A DNA stretch of 64,000 nt from Rhynchopus sp. YZ270_cl-10 (GCA_964035575.1 OZ037895.1:1240001-1304000), one strand, 5' to 3'. Positions 29,690 through 41,484 are shown, counted from the stretch's first letter. The notes: generated by a model from the letters alone, not told the origin. Made by a program: numbers and translations.

Positions 29690-31200
29690 TGAGAATCTTC
29701 AAAATTGTCAAAAGTGAGAAATTTTTGGGAAAATGGCATATTTAGGGGCTCCTGAATCCATTATGAGGTCAGATGAATCAATCTGAGCATCACACATATC
29801 CTAATAGACAAAATGTCCGTTTATCAAAATACCTGAAAATGCCTCTTTATCCTATCTAAGGATGTCAGAAACCCTTAAAAGTGCAAAAATCTTGGGAATA
29901 TAGGGTTTTTGGGCCATTCTGAATCCATTGCGGGGTCGGACGATTTGATTGGAGCATCAGAAGTATCCTAATCGGTAAAATGTCGCAAAAATATGGGCAA
30001 AATGCCTTTATACCCTATCTAAGCAATTAGAATGTGCTCTAAAACGCAAAAATCTTGGGAATATGGGGTTTTTGGGCACATCTGAGTTCATTGCGGGGTC
30101 GTACGATCAGATCTGAGCATCACATAATGTCTAGAATTTTACAGGTGCAACAAACACCTGTATTTTGGTGTAACATGCATATAACCATATCTGAATACCT
30201 TAAATTTGCACGAAAATGCAAAAATCTTGGGAATATGGGTTTTTTGGGCACATCTGAGTCAATTGCGGGGTCGCACGATCAGATCCGAGCATCACACAAT
30301 ACCTAGAATTTCAACTATGCAATAAACATGTCTATTTTGGGTAAAATGGCTAATAACCACATGTAAGTAGCTTAAAAATGCTCTAAAATGCAATAATCTT
30401 GGGAATATGGGGTTTTTGGGCACATTTGAGTTCATTGCGGGGTCGCACGATCAGATCCGAGTATCACACAATGTCTAGAATTTCAAAAAAGCAACAATCA
30501 CATGTATTTTGGTGTAAAATGCATATAACCATATCTGAATGTCTCAAATACGCATGAAAATGAAGAAATCTTGGGTATATAGGGTTTTTGGGCACATCTG
30601 AGTCAATTGCGGGGTCGTACGGTCAGATCCGAGCATCAGACAATGTCTAGAATTTTAGCTATGCAACAAACACCTGTATATTGGGTAAAATGGCTAATAA
30701 TCATATCTAAATGGCTCATATATGCTCGAAAATGCAAAAATCTTGGGAATGTGGGGTTTTTGGACATTTTTGAGTCAATTGCGGGGTCGTACGATCAGAT
30801 TAGAGCATCACACAATGTCTCAAATTTTACAGGTGCAACAAACACCTGTATTTTGGTGTAACATGCAAACAACCATATCTAAATACCTCAAATTTGCACG
30901 AAAATGAAGAAATCTTGGGTATATAGGGTTTTTGGGCCAATCTGAGTCAATTGCGGGGTCGCACGGTCAATTCCGAGTATCAGGCCCTCTCTACAACTTA
31001 GCCGGTGCTCAAACATAGGGGTTACAGGCAAATATACCTGTACACAGGCATATGACCTCTGTACGAACCTTCTTTTCACTCGAAAATGCAATTTTCTTGG
31101 GTATATGGGGTATTTGAGCACATCTGAGTCAATTGCGGGGTCGTACGCTCGGATCCGAGCATCACACACTGTCTAACTGAGAAATATTTTGAAAAAAGTC
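29690..31200. repeat. Degenerate ~172-bp tandem repeat array
   Basis: About eight units spaced 164-185 bp, each with ATCTTGGGAATATGGG, TTTTTGGGCACATCTGAGTC, AATTGCGGGGTCG(T/C)ACG and GATCAGATCCGAGCATCACA. It ends at a sharp junction with the 401-bp satellite; the same last ~2.5 units precede satellite arrays 3 and 4. The stretch 29483-29690 before it holds only a weak tRNA T-arm-like CCCGGGTTCAACACC. Confidence 0.85.
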
Positions 31201-33184
31201 GATTTTTTGGTGAAAATATTTTTCACAGAAAATCGAATTTTACTATTAAGATTGGCTTTGGGCATGACCCAGTAAGGTTACTATGGGCCCCATGGGACAT
31301 ATACACCCGAATACCAGGCCGTATTTTCAAAAAGTTGATAATCCCAGTATATGGTATGGCCCTGTGGTACGAAATTTTTGGCCGAAAAAATCGACCAAAA
31401 AATCATCATTTTTCGGGGTCACGGTGACAAAAAGTTGCATTTTTTCACGAAAAATGGTCGGAATGTGACTTGAATGGGCTCTAATGGGTATATTATGCAC
31501 ATAACATACCTAAATTATGTCGATATTTCACCGGCGGAGCCGAAAAAATCGATTTTCAGGGTGTGCAAAACTGTAAAAATGACGAAAATCGGAAAAATGA
31601 CGATTTTTTGGTCAAAATATTTTTCACAGAAAATCGAATTTTACTATTAAGATTGGCTTTCGGCATGACCCAGTAAGGTTACTATGGGCCCCATGGGACA
31701 TATACACCCGAATACCAGGCCGTATTTTCAAAAAGTTGATAATCCCAGTATATGGTATGGCCCTGTGGTACGAAATTTTTGGCCGAAAAAATCGACCAAA
31801 AAATCATCATTTTTCGGGGTCACGGTGACAAAAAGTTGCATTTTTTCACGAAAAATGGTCGGAATGTGACTTGAATGGGCTCTAATGGGTATATTATGCA
31901 CATAACATACCTAAATTATGTCGATATTTCACCGGCGGAGCCGAAAAAATCGATTTTCAGGGTGTGCAAAACTGTAAAAATGACGAAAATCGGAAAAATG
32001 ACGATTTTTTGGTCAAAATATTTTTCACAGAAAATCGAATTTTACTATTAAGATTGGCTTTCGGCATGACCCAGTAAGGTTACTATGGGCCCCATGGGAC
32101 ATATACACCCGAATACCAGGCCGTATTTTCAAAAAGTTGATAATCCCAGTATATGGTATGGCCCTGTGGTACGAAATTTTTGGCCGAAAAAATCGACCAA
32201 AAAATCATCATTTTTCGGGGTCACGGTGACAAAAAGTTGCATTTTTTCACGAAAAATGGTCGGAATGTGACTTGAATGGGCTCTAATGGGTATATTATGC
32301 ACATAACATACCTAAATTATGTCGATATTTCACCGGCGGAGCCGAAAAAATCGATTTTCAGGGTGTGCAAAACAGTAAAAATGACGAAAATCGGAAAAAT
32401 GACGATTTTTTGGTCAAAATATTTTTCACAGAAAATCGAATTTTACTATTAAGATTGGCTTTGGGCATGACCCAGTAAGGTTACTATGGGCCCCATGGGA
32501 CATATACACCCGAATACCAGGCCGTATTTTCAAAAAGTTGATAATCCCAGTATATGGTATGGCCCTGTGGTACGAAATTTTTGGCCGAAAAAATCGACCA
32601 AAAAATCCTCATTTTTCGGGGTCACGGTGACAAAAAGTTGCATTTTTTCACGAAAAATGGTCGGAATGTGACTTGAATGGGCTCTAATGGGTATATTATG
32701 CACATAACATACCTAAATTATGTCGATATTTCACCGGCGGAGCCGAAAAAATCGATTTTCAGGGTGTGCAAAACAGTAAAAATGACGAAAATCGGAAAAA
32801 TGACGATTTTTTGGTCAAAATATTTTTCACAGAAAATCGAATTTTACTATTATGATTGGCTTTCGGCATGACCCAGTAAGGTTACTATGGGCCCCATGGG
32901 ACATATACACCCGAATACCAGGCCGTATTTTCAAAAAGTTGATAATCCCAGTATATGGTATGGCCCTGTGGTACGAAATTTTTGGCCGAAAAAATCGACC
33001 AAAAAATCATCATTTTTCGGGGTCACGGTGACAAAAAGTTGCATTTTTTCACGAAAAATGGTCGGAATGTGACTTGAATGGGCTCTAATGGGTATATTAT
33101 GCACATAACATACCTAAATTATGTCGATATTTCACCGGCGGAGCCGAAAAAATCGATTTTCAGGGTGTGCAAAACTGTAAAAAT
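31201..33184 (+). repeat. 401-bp satellite array 2, 5 copies
   Basis: Same unit as array 1 with extra variants: ATCATCATTTTT or ATCCTCATTTTT for ATCGTCATTTTT, and AAAACAGTAAAA for AAAACTGTAAAA. The left junction (GAAAAAAGTCGATTTTTTGGTG) is the same as in arrays 3 and 4. Confidence 0.96.
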
Positions 33185-35595
33185 CACCAAAATCCCAAAA
33201 ATCACGATTTTTTTTCAAAAATATTTTTTTCAAAAAAATCGATTTTAAAATATTGGTTTGGCTTGTGCGGGGACCTGAATCTGGGGCAACATACCCTGTG
33301 GGACATACTGGGCCCTATGCAAGGCCGATTTTTCAAAAATATGGTTGCCCCGGTAGACGGTATGGCCCTGCAGGTCAGTGCATCGGGCCAAAAATCATGA
33401 AAAAATCATGATTTTGGGGTCTGGCACCCCATGGGCACATATATCTGGGGGTGTGAAATATGCATGGAATCGACCGATTGGGGGTGTTATAGGTCCTGGG
33501 GGCCCACATGGGCCATATTTCACGCTATTGGGTCACGGGAAAGTGATTTTGACATTTTTTCATCGATTTTAGCTGTGAGAACCCTTCAAAAACACTGATT
33601 TTGGGGTGTTTCTGAGACGGTACGCTATACCCAGGGTCATATTAGGTATTAGTCCGGTCGACTTTTTGAAAAAACGACCCCGCAATGGACTCAGGGGTGC
33701 CAGATAGTGTATATGCACCAGAATGGATTCACGGGTAAAGTCAAAATTGGGTGTCAGATACATGCTGCCATAAGTGACGAATTTCAAAAGTTGAGATTTT
33801 TCGAAAATCAGGGTTCAGTACACGCTGTACCCAATCCTGGGGGCCAAAATTTTCAACTTTTTGAAAAAACGGGCGGTATATGGCCCTAAATTGTCAAAAT
33901 GAGTTAATTGCGACCTCGGACGGCCTCCGGAGATGAGTAGAAGTTTATTTACTGAAAAAAAAAGTCAAAACACAGGCAAAATCCCACCTTCCACAGGTAC
34001 AGTCAAAACTTTTATCCAGATCTCATGTTTTTTCAAAAAATTTTAAATTGTTTTTATGACTAACACCTCCGAAATTTTTCCTGATAAGATGGAATATGGT
34101 CCTGTCGTAGTATGCAGTGTGTTTGCAGGCAAAAATTTGCATTTTCTCGCCCCAGACATTTTTTTATACATAAAAGTGCATAAAGGGACCCCTGACCCCA
34201 AAATCCGGGTTCCAGCTTTTTGAAGGGGTCACCCTACAGGCCACCTCAAAAAGTTGGCCCGTAGGGCCAGCTTTTTGAAAAAACGGGGTTGCGATGTGTC
34301 CTGGGGGCCCGAAGGGCCCCCAGGACACATCGCTGGGAAAAAAATATTAGGTTTTTGGGGGTCTATATAGGGTTGCTGTGGGGGTCACATGGCCGAAAAA
34401 TGGCCATTTTTGGCCTATTTTTGGCCATTTTTTTAAGGTAAAAAATCCACTTTTTTTTTGTACATCCCCTTGCCCCCGGTAAAATTTACCAAACATATGG
34501 CCCTGTTGGACATACTGGGCCCATGAGTCGGTTGCTGGATCACCAAACTAGTTGCCCTATTTGCTAAAATCATGTTTTCAGGGTCAAAAATAGGGTGTTT
34601 TTTAGGGTCAAAAATAGGGTGTTTTTCAGGGGTATGTTAACCACGTATGTGTCTTAGGGACCAAATTTTCCAGGAATGTGAACCAATCGGGTCGCAATGG
34701 GTCCAGGGGGCCCGGAGGGCCCCCATGCAGGGAAAATTTGCAACAATCCTGGGCAATGCTGGGGGCCGATAGGGTGTGCCTATACACGTGTTTTTACGTG
34801 TTTTTGGGCACTTTTCAGGATTTTCGAAAATTTTTGCAACACCAAAATCAAAAATTTCGGTCTAGGAGGCCCATATCTGGAAAAAATCGATATTCCAATG
34901 GCCTCATTGGGACATATTGGGCCCAGGACCCTATTTTCAGGTCCCAGGAAAAGCCAAAACAATAAAAAAAATAGCTCAGGCGACCCCCAAAAATAGGCGA
35001 AAAACAGCCATTTTTAGGGTGTTTTTTAGGGGTATTTTTACACACACAAATTGTTTACCATAGCACACCCCCAGGCTGCCTCAAAATTTTATCTTTATTT
35101 GATTTTTCCAACCCACATAGGGGTATTTGAGGCACAACTTTCACCAAGCCTGGGGAATTCGGCACTGCACACACACAACTGAAAAAGGCAAAAATCACCT
35201 GTTTTTCAAGGTGTCGCAGGGTAAATGTTGTTCCTTAAAAACCAAATTTTTTCTAAAAAATCGGCCCTGCGGGTGAAAAAACGACACTATGGGGGGTATT
35301 CCAGGGTGTGGGGGCCCCAAAAATCCGGTTTAAGACCACGAGAGGGTCCGAATACACACCTGAGAAGGTCCCGGGGAGTAAAAAAATGGCCATTTTTGGG
35401 GGGTCAAAATCTCACTTTTTGGGGGGATGTTTGTATACCCAGTACCGACCCACTAGCTGGGATGCCCAACTTTTCGCGAATATGGGGGCCCGTAGGGCCC
35501 CCGGGGCCCAGGGGGCCCAAAATATCGTGTTGCAGATGCCAGGAGAACATGTTTCAATATTTTGGATACATTTTTCCATAGGGTCATTTTCAAAA
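33185..35595 (+). repeat. Segment A, unit 2
   Basis: Near-identical to 10419-12828 with scattered single-base changes; hairpins at 34247, 34291, 34706 and 35484. Unlike copy 1, it continues into segment B. Confidence 0.93.
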
Positions 35596-36623
35596 GCACT
35601 GATTTTAGGGGTATTGAGCGAGGTACCCATACCCATGGGTTATCCTATATATTAGTTTTCACTCGGATGTGAAAAAACGATGTCGCAATGGATTCAGGGG
35701 GCCCAAATAGGGTATATGGCCCAGGAAATTTTCAAAAAGTTGACCCAACCAGGTATACAGGCATACAAGCCGGTAGGTCAACAGATAGGGTGTTTTCCGC
35801 ACCCAAAATATGGGGTCATGACCATGTGGGTCAGACCTGAATTGATAAATGTTTCGCACAGGTTTTCGCGAATACCCCCTCTATTCCGAATGCGCTACAA
35901 GAGTTTTAAATTTTTGGCTATTTAGATTCACTTTTAAAAACAAAATGGGTCTCCAGAACACACATGAGGTTCAACATGTACCTCTACAGAAACCTTGGTT
36001 TTGGTCGGATTTTGAGGCCAATTTTTGGGTTCCCACCAATTTCCTAGGGTATACTGGGATATTGCCCGTGTGTCCAAAAGTGATTTTTGGGGCCTTAGGA
36101 CCCCGGAGAATCCATTTAACGGTCGTTTTTGCACCGGAAAGACCTATCTAGTACCCAAAAATCGAATTTTCATATTTTTGAAAAAGTGACCAAAAATCGA
36201 CTTTTTTTGGTAACATTGTATGGCATAAATTATTCTACATAATGTGTGATGCTTGAATAAAAACTTACGACCCCATAATGTACTCGGAACTCACCCATGT
36301 AATTGTTGAGAAAAAAAAACTTTCCGAAAAAATGAAATTTCAACCCGAATATGCACATTTGGGTCATTTTACGGCTATGTAGGTCATTTTGTATGTGTTT
36401 TTCGATTATATAGGTGATTAGGATATGTGTGATGCTCAGATTAAATCGTAAGACCCCGCAATTGACTCAAATGTGCCCAAAAACCCTATACACCCAAGAT
36501 TATTAACTTTTCCAGCATATTGGACATCCTTAGGTATGGTTATAAGCCATGATACGGCTATTGCTGGAAAAATAGCCGTAAATTGTGGTTGGTATTGATT
36601 TCAGAAATTATGTGATGCTTAGA
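35596..36623 (+). repeat. Segment B, unit 2
   Basis: 1.03 kb present in units 2-4 only. The first part (GCACTGATTTTAGGGGTATTGAG ... CGCAATGGATTCAGGGGGCCC) resembles 10810-10950 of segment A, so it is an older internal repeat. The last ~400 bp carry the ~172-bp family in reverse orientation (GTGATGCTCAGATTAAATCG, ACCCCGCAATTGACTCAAAT). No gene seen. Confidence 0.85.
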
Positions 36624-36847
36624 TCATGCCATAGACGCTTTTAATGGATTCATATGAGCTCATACTACCCATATACCCCTTCAGAAGCCCCTTTTGACTC
36701 TTATGAATATCCTTATATAGGCTTCCACTTGTGCAGAACCTTCTCAGTGTACAAGATGTTAGGTACAAAAAAACCATCATATTTTTTACACTACTGGCAT
36801 GCTTCCCAGGACACGTCTGTACTCAGAACGTTGTAGAGAAAAAAGGC

Positions 36848-36965
36848 AACCAACGATTTCTAAAGCTACAGTTTCTGTACTTCATTGGTATGGAAGCATG
36901 AAGATTATATCTTCTCACACAACTTTGTCAAACATGGCCAGTCTCGAAAGAGACTGGCCTTTTTT
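36848..36965 (+). ncRNA. Spliced-leader RNA gene (unit 2, e)
   Basis: Exon 36848-36887, donor GTATGG, perfect GGCCAGTCTC/GAGACTGGCC hairpin, T6. Promoter GCTTCCCAGGACACG ~46 nt upstream. Confidence 0.95.
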
Positions 36966-37281
36966 ACGTTAGCATGATCGTCTTGTGCACAAGAAGCAAA
37001 CCCAAAAACACACACGATTCACACATGACATAACACACAAGTGCTTACTGCACCCCATTTTTATATCGCCTGCAAAACCATATTTGTGACACTTGTTCCC
37101 CTTCAGAAGCCACTGTTGACTCTGTCGAATATCCTTCTGTAGGATCACACTTAAGGATATTTTTATGTAGAACCTTCACAGTGACCAAGATGTCAGGTAC
37201 GAAAAAGCAACCGTATTATAGACATTGGCAGAAGGCTTCCCAGAACAAGTGGGTACCTAGAACATTGTAGAGAAAAAGGGC

Positions 37282-37399
37282 AACCAACGATTTCTAAAGC
37301 TACAGTTTCTGTACTTCATTGGTATGGAAGCATGAAGATTATATTCTTCACACAACTTTGTCAAAACATGGCCAGTTTCGAAAGAGACTGGCCTTTTTT
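37282..37399 (+). ncRNA. Spliced-leader RNA gene (unit 2, d)
   Basis: Same exon; short intron form ATTCTTCACAC. Upstream GCTTCCCAGAACAAG. Confidence 0.95.
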
Positions 37400-37700
37400 A
37401 CGTTAACATCACCTTGTGCAAACCCAAAAAACACACATGATTCCCATGTTCTTCGAATATTTTGGTGATTAGGATATGTGTAATGCTCAGATTAAATTGT
37501 ACGACCACGCAATTGACTCAAATGAGCCCAAATATCCCGTATTCCCAAGATTTTTGGACTTTCGAGCACATTGGGCATCCTTAGGTATGTTTATAAGCCA
37601 CTCTACGGCTATGTTAGAAAAAAAACCCACCATAATAATGATACATATGGCATGATTCCCAGAACATGTTGGCACTTAGAACATTGTAGAGAAAAAGGGC

Positions 37701-37818
37701 AACCAACGATTTCTAAAGCTACAGTTTCTGTACTTCATTGGTATGGAAGCATGAAGATTATTCTTCTCACACAACTTTGTCAAAACATGGCCAGTTTCGA
37801 AAGAGACTGGCCTTTTTT
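37701..37818 (+). ncRNA. Spliced-leader RNA gene (unit 2, c)
   Basis: Same exon; intron part ATTATTCTTCTCAC. Upstream ATTCCCAGAACATG. The spacer before it contains a ~172-bp family unit in reverse orientation. Confidence 0.95.
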
Positions 37819-37895
37819 ACGTTAACACGATCGTCTTGTGCACAAGAAGCAAAAAAACCCACACAACAACAGCAGAAGTTTAGAACCACATTCAG

Positions 37896-37932
37896 ACCCT
37901 GACCCAACTCCAACAAGGGGCCCCTGTCTTGT
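37896..37932 (+). promoter_or_regulatory. Hairpin promoter element upstream of U6 (unit 2)
   Basis: CCCTGACCCAACTCCAACAA, GGGGCCCC, TGTCTTGT, the same U6-specific variant as in unit 1. Confidence 0.7.
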
Positions 37933-37957
37933 CAACCACCTTGTGCATATATACTGG

Positions 37958-38056
37958 ACCCCAGAAATGGGACATCCGTTAAAATTGGATCGATACAGAG
38001 AAGATTAGCATGGTCCCTGCGCAAGGATGACACGCATTAATCGAGAAAGTATCAAC
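37958..38056 (+). ncRNA. U6 snRNA (unit 2)
   Basis: Same as unit 1 with ACAGAGA, AGC triad and T9 terminator (38057-38065). Here the sequence just upstream is TGCATATATACTGG, giving a TATATA that unit 1 lacks. Confidence 0.96.
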
Positions 38057-38279
38057 TTTTTTTTTGTCCCCCGGATCACACGTATTTTTTACACTGGTGT
38101 CTTCTTCATGCTTCCCAGACCAACACATATGTGCAGACATACCCATCACCCACAGGTGGCAAGTGGCAGGCTGCAGTAACCCATTGAAATATTGGTTTCA
38201 AAAAACGACCATATGGTTTATGCTACTGGCATGCTTCCCTGAGCACATACATGTCGAAAGCTGTGTAGAGAAAAAGAGC

Positions 38280-38397
38280 AACCAACGATTTCTAAAGCTA
38301 CAGTTTCTGTACTTCATTGGTATGGAAGCATGAAGATTACTCTTCTCACACAACTTTGTCAAAACATGGCCGGTTTCGAAAGAGACTGGCCTTTTTT
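38280..38397 (+). ncRNA. Spliced-leader RNA gene (unit 2, b)
   Basis: Same exon; hairpin GGCCGGTTTC form with two wobbles. Upstream GCTTCCCTGAGCACA. Confidence 0.95.
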
Positions 38398-38486
38398 ACG
38401 TTAGCATGATTGTCTTTGTGTGTCTTTGTGCAAAGCAAAAAAAAAACACACACAAGAAGTGAGGATCTTCAAAACCACGTTTTTGA

Positions 38487-38521
38487 CCTGACCCACCTCC
38501 AACTAGACAACCCTGTCTTGT
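38487..38521 (+). promoter_or_regulatory. Hairpin promoter element upstream of SRP RNA (unit 2)
   Basis: CCTGACCCACCTCCAACTAG then ACAACCCTGTCTTGT, 25 nt before the RNA start. Confidence 0.7.
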
Positions 38522-38546
38522 ATTCCGACAATATGGTATCTATTGA

Positions 38547-38863
38547 GCCGGGATGTGTTGGCTGCATCCTGAAACCCCTAGCTTCTGGGGGGGCAAGCTT
38601 CTCCAGAACTGGGCACTCTTTGAGGTGGACCAAAGGCACCTTCAACTTCTGTGTTGATGTGTTGTCCGTGTTAGTCTACTGTCCTGTTTGCGGCCTTGGT
38701 GTAAACCAGGGCAACAATCAGAGTGAAATGGGGTGAACCGGGCCAGGCTGGTCTCACAGAGCAGCTCATAACTCCTGCAGTGGACAGTTCAAGGATCGCA
38801 GCACAGAGCAGAGTGAGGGTGTTTCCAACTCAATGGCTTGAACTGGAGAAGCGTTTCTTTTTT
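38547..38863 (+). ncRNA. SRP RNA (unit 2)
   Basis: 317 nt including T6; identical features to the unit 1 gene (Alu-like 5' end, helix 8 strands, GUCUCA apical loop). Confidence 0.9.
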
Positions 38864-39021
38864 ACATTTTTCCATGTGAACATTGTTTCCACATCACCAT
38901 ACACATGTGTTGTTGATACACCCCACCACGTTGCCCAGACCATTCCTACCCACATTATTCACCACAAGTGGCATGTTTACCAGTACATGTTGGTGCTTAG
39001 AGCAATGTTAAGAAAAAGGGC

Positions 39022-39140
39022 AACCAACGATTTCTAAAGCTACAGTTTCTGTACTTCATTGGTATGGAAGCATGAAGATTATATTCTTCTCACACAACTT
39101 TGTCAAACATGGCCAGCCTCGAAAGAGACTGGCCTTTTTT
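39022..39140 (+). ncRNA. Spliced-leader RNA gene (unit 2, a)
   Basis: Same exon; hairpin GGCCAGCCTC with a wobble. Its upstream flank differs most (AATGTTAAGAAAAAGGGC, TTTACCAGTACATG). Confidence 0.95.
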
Positions 39141-39196
39141 ACGTCACCATGAGAAAAAACATTCACACATATGATGCATGTACAAAGTGTGTGTCA

Positions 39197-39232
39197 CCCT
39201 GACCCACCTCCAACAAGACAACCCTGTCTTGT
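39197..39232 (+). promoter_or_regulatory. Hairpin promoter element upstream of X1 (unit 2)
   Basis: CCCTGACCCACCTCCAAC with perfect ACAAGACA/TGTCTTGT stem. Confidence 0.7.
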
Positions 39233-39255
39233 TTTCCCATACTCTCCCTATGTTT

Positions 39256-39580
39256 GGGTGCTAAGTTAGTGTGCTACTTCGAAACCAAACAACTCGTTCA
39301 GCAACAGCTAAAACTTGAAAAGACCTTTCTATTTAAGAAAATTCTTTACAATTTTTATGATGCGGTCCTGCTGTTGGGCCTGATATGGCCCAAGGCGGAA
39401 CTACTTTCATATGATGTAAATCCCGTACGTTCGTACAGAATATTACCCATGATGATTATTCTTACATTAGCGTGTAACACTAATTCTGACTGCGTTCTAT
39501 TTCACACTTCAAATATTAGAACTGGATGTGGGGCTGCCAGTTTACTGGTGGTCCCGATCCAGCACACAACGCAAGCACCC
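39256..39580 (+). ncRNA. Unidentified structured ncRNA X1 (unit 2)
   Basis: 325 nt then T6 (39581-39586). Same sequence as 15262-15586. The long ORF across it (39254-39730) starts in the RNA and has no recognisable domain, so I treat it as fortuitous. Confidence 0.7.
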
Positions 39581-39731
39581 TTTTTTATATTTTCCCACCC
39601 AGCACCCCCCCCCCCTGTGTCTGTGTTGTTGCCTAAGCATCGCCTTTTACAGGCTTCCTTGCAGGGAGTGTTCGGTCAAGTGATAGTGATGAAGAAGGAC
39701 AGGGGCGAGTTTTCTCGTGAAATGCTTTGAA

Positions 39732-39810
39732 GCACAAGGCACTGTATCAGATATTAAGCTGATAAGAACAGATAATACACTTGATCTTAGCCAAAAGGCC
39801 GAGAAGGTAT
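39732..39810 (-). pseudogene. U2 snRNA, 3'-truncated (unit 2)
   Basis: Only the first 79 nt of U2 remain (ATACCTTCTCGG to GTGCCTTGTGC). They are fused to TTCAAAGCATTTCAC, which in unit 1 lies 226 bp further on. The Sm site and stem-loops III/IV are missing, so no normal snRNP could form. Promoter intact. Confidence 0.9.
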
Positions 39811-39962
39811 GACTTCTTTTTAGTCCATACCGAATTCGACACCCATGTACAGGGAAGCATGATTATGATCAATTTACTAGGAAACAACAAGGCAAGCAGA
39901 TTACACACCCATGTCACAGGGAAGTAAGTGAAGGTGATGATCAATCTTATTAGTAAAAACAA

Positions 39963-40104
39963 GGCCGCCGAAGCAGCTACACAAATTGCCAATGTGGCAA
40001 CGCCGAAGCGGCCCATGGCGGGAATTGGGTAGTTTTCAACCAGCAATCTCTCCACAGCGTCCCTATTTGGTCATTGCTTATGGAATTATCCCGAGCGCAA
40101 GAAT
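39963..40104 (-). ncRNA. U4 snRNA (unit 2)
   Basis: 142 nt, same as unit 1 U4: GATTGCTGGTTGAAAAC core, CATTGGCAATTTGTG Sm region, terminal GCTGC-TTCG-GCGGC. Confidence 0.85.
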
Positions 40105-40625
40105 ACCTCCTTTTCTCCCAGTCGTGTCACAAAGCTATGTCCACAGGGAAGTGTGTTGGGGTGGTAACATATAGACACCACGTAAAGTTAACACACCAAA
40201 ACTACCACCGCCAATGTGCCTCCCTATAGACATCTGTGCAGCCGATAGGTGGAACAAACAAGGGCAAGACTGTACTCTACACAGGATCTGTTTTTGAGTG
40301 CATTCGTGTTGAAGATTGTTTTCTTCGGCACAAGACCAAAGCTGGATGATGACATAGGTTGGGCATGTGCAGCATGAGCACTTGCGATGATTGTCACATA
40401 CTTCTTGTATTGTTTTGTCTCTCCCCTGTATGGCGCAGGGAAGAGTACCAGGCACAGCCCTTCCACTTACAGCTTGTTTTTAAGAAAAACCTCAAAAAAG
40501 GCTTCACATTACTTTTTTCACCTTCAAGGACATCTTGATCAATCAAGAAGTTACCACACTATCCTCGCTCTCAACATGCTTCCATGTGTAGCAAAGTGCA
40601 CACAGCAATAGAACAAAACAGAGCC

Positions 40626-40735
40626 ATATCACGGTTCTTGCCCATATCGAACTCATCTTTCGCCTTTTACTAAAGATGACCGTGGGTAAGAGCCACTATG
40701 TGAAAGCATAATTTTTGAAGGGGCCTTTGTGTCTC
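40626..40735 (+). ncRNA. U5 snRNA (unit 2)
   Basis: Loop CGCCTTTTACTAAAGA at 40661-40676; Sm site and 3' hairpin as in unit 1. The region 40105-40625 upstream holds the same unassigned GCTTCCC-like element (minus strand) as in unit 1. Confidence 0.92.
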
Positions 40736-40818
40736 ATCTGTTTTTAAGTCTTGACAACCACTACGCTTCCCTGAAGGTGTTGGAGTTTCGCATGTTGTTA
40801 AACTCAGCTAGAGGTTAC

Positions 40819-40957
40819 ATACCTTACTGGTGTCTGACCTGATCAACAAGGGCGTCGACACACCAGTGGCCCTTGCATTGCACTGCGCAGGGGATACTGG
40901 TGGCACTAGCTTCGGCTGGCTTGCACAGTGAAATTTTTGACAGCGGCGGTGCTGTGC
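40819..40957 (+). ncRNA. U1 snRNA (unit 2)
   Basis: Same sequence as unit 1: 5' region TTACATACCTTACTGG, GATCAACAAGG loop, ATTGCAC loop, AATTTTTGA Sm site. Promoter GCTTCCCTGAAGG upstream at ~40765. Confidence 0.88.
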
Positions 40958-41258
40958 TTTGCACAAACCCGCCTTTTTAAACAAACAAACCAAAACAAAC
41001 ATGATCACACAAACCATCATGTTACCCAGTAAACCCAGTAAACCCAGCACACTGGTCTAGAGGGATCGACCACTGAGTGGTGACCTGTGAGCACACAGGC
41101 ACCTGCTCCGATGCAGTAGTGCAGCGCACTAAGTGCTGTGCTAAGGACTGGCCAAACTTGTTAAACCTGCTGACCCACAAACCGGTTTTCACAACCGAAG
41201 CAAAAACAAGCTCAGAAATAAAAAGCTCTTCAAAGGTTTTCGAACCTGACTCAGTATT

Positions 41259-41377
41259 GGATTCGGCCATACTCTGGTGAATGCACCTCATCCCGCCTGA
41301 TTTGAGAAGTTAAGCACCAGCAGGCCTGGATAGTACTGGCGTGGGTGACCAGCTGGGAAGTCCGGGTGCTTGAATCC
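41259..41377 (+). rRNA. 5S ribosomal RNA (unit 2, first)
   Basis: 119 nt; carries GAATGCACC where the other copies have GAATACACC. T5 run follows, then the X2 promoter element. Confidence 0.94.
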
Positions 41378-41423
41378 TTTTTGCTTTTCTTCCGTGTTGG
41401 TGTGTGGTTTTAGGACATCCAGA

Positions 41424-41459
41424 CCCTGACCCACCTCCAACAAGACAACCCTGTCTTGT
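41424..41459 (+). promoter_or_regulatory. Hairpin promoter element upstream of X2 (unit 2)
   Basis: CCCTGACCCACCTCCAAC and perfect ACAAGACA-ACCC-TGTCTTGT. Confidence 0.7.
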
Positions 41460-41484
41460 ATCCCTGTGTTTGTTGCACTATCCA

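Noticed and set aside
31201-33184. CRISPR array
   Set aside because: Repeats are contiguous 401-bp units without spacers, in a eukaryotic genome.
39254-39730. 158-aa ORF over X1 (and the same frame in units 1, 3 and 4)
   Set aside because: It begins inside X1, runs through its T6 terminator, and changes length with the C-run downstream (158 versus 142 aa). The paralogue at 28814 does not keep it.
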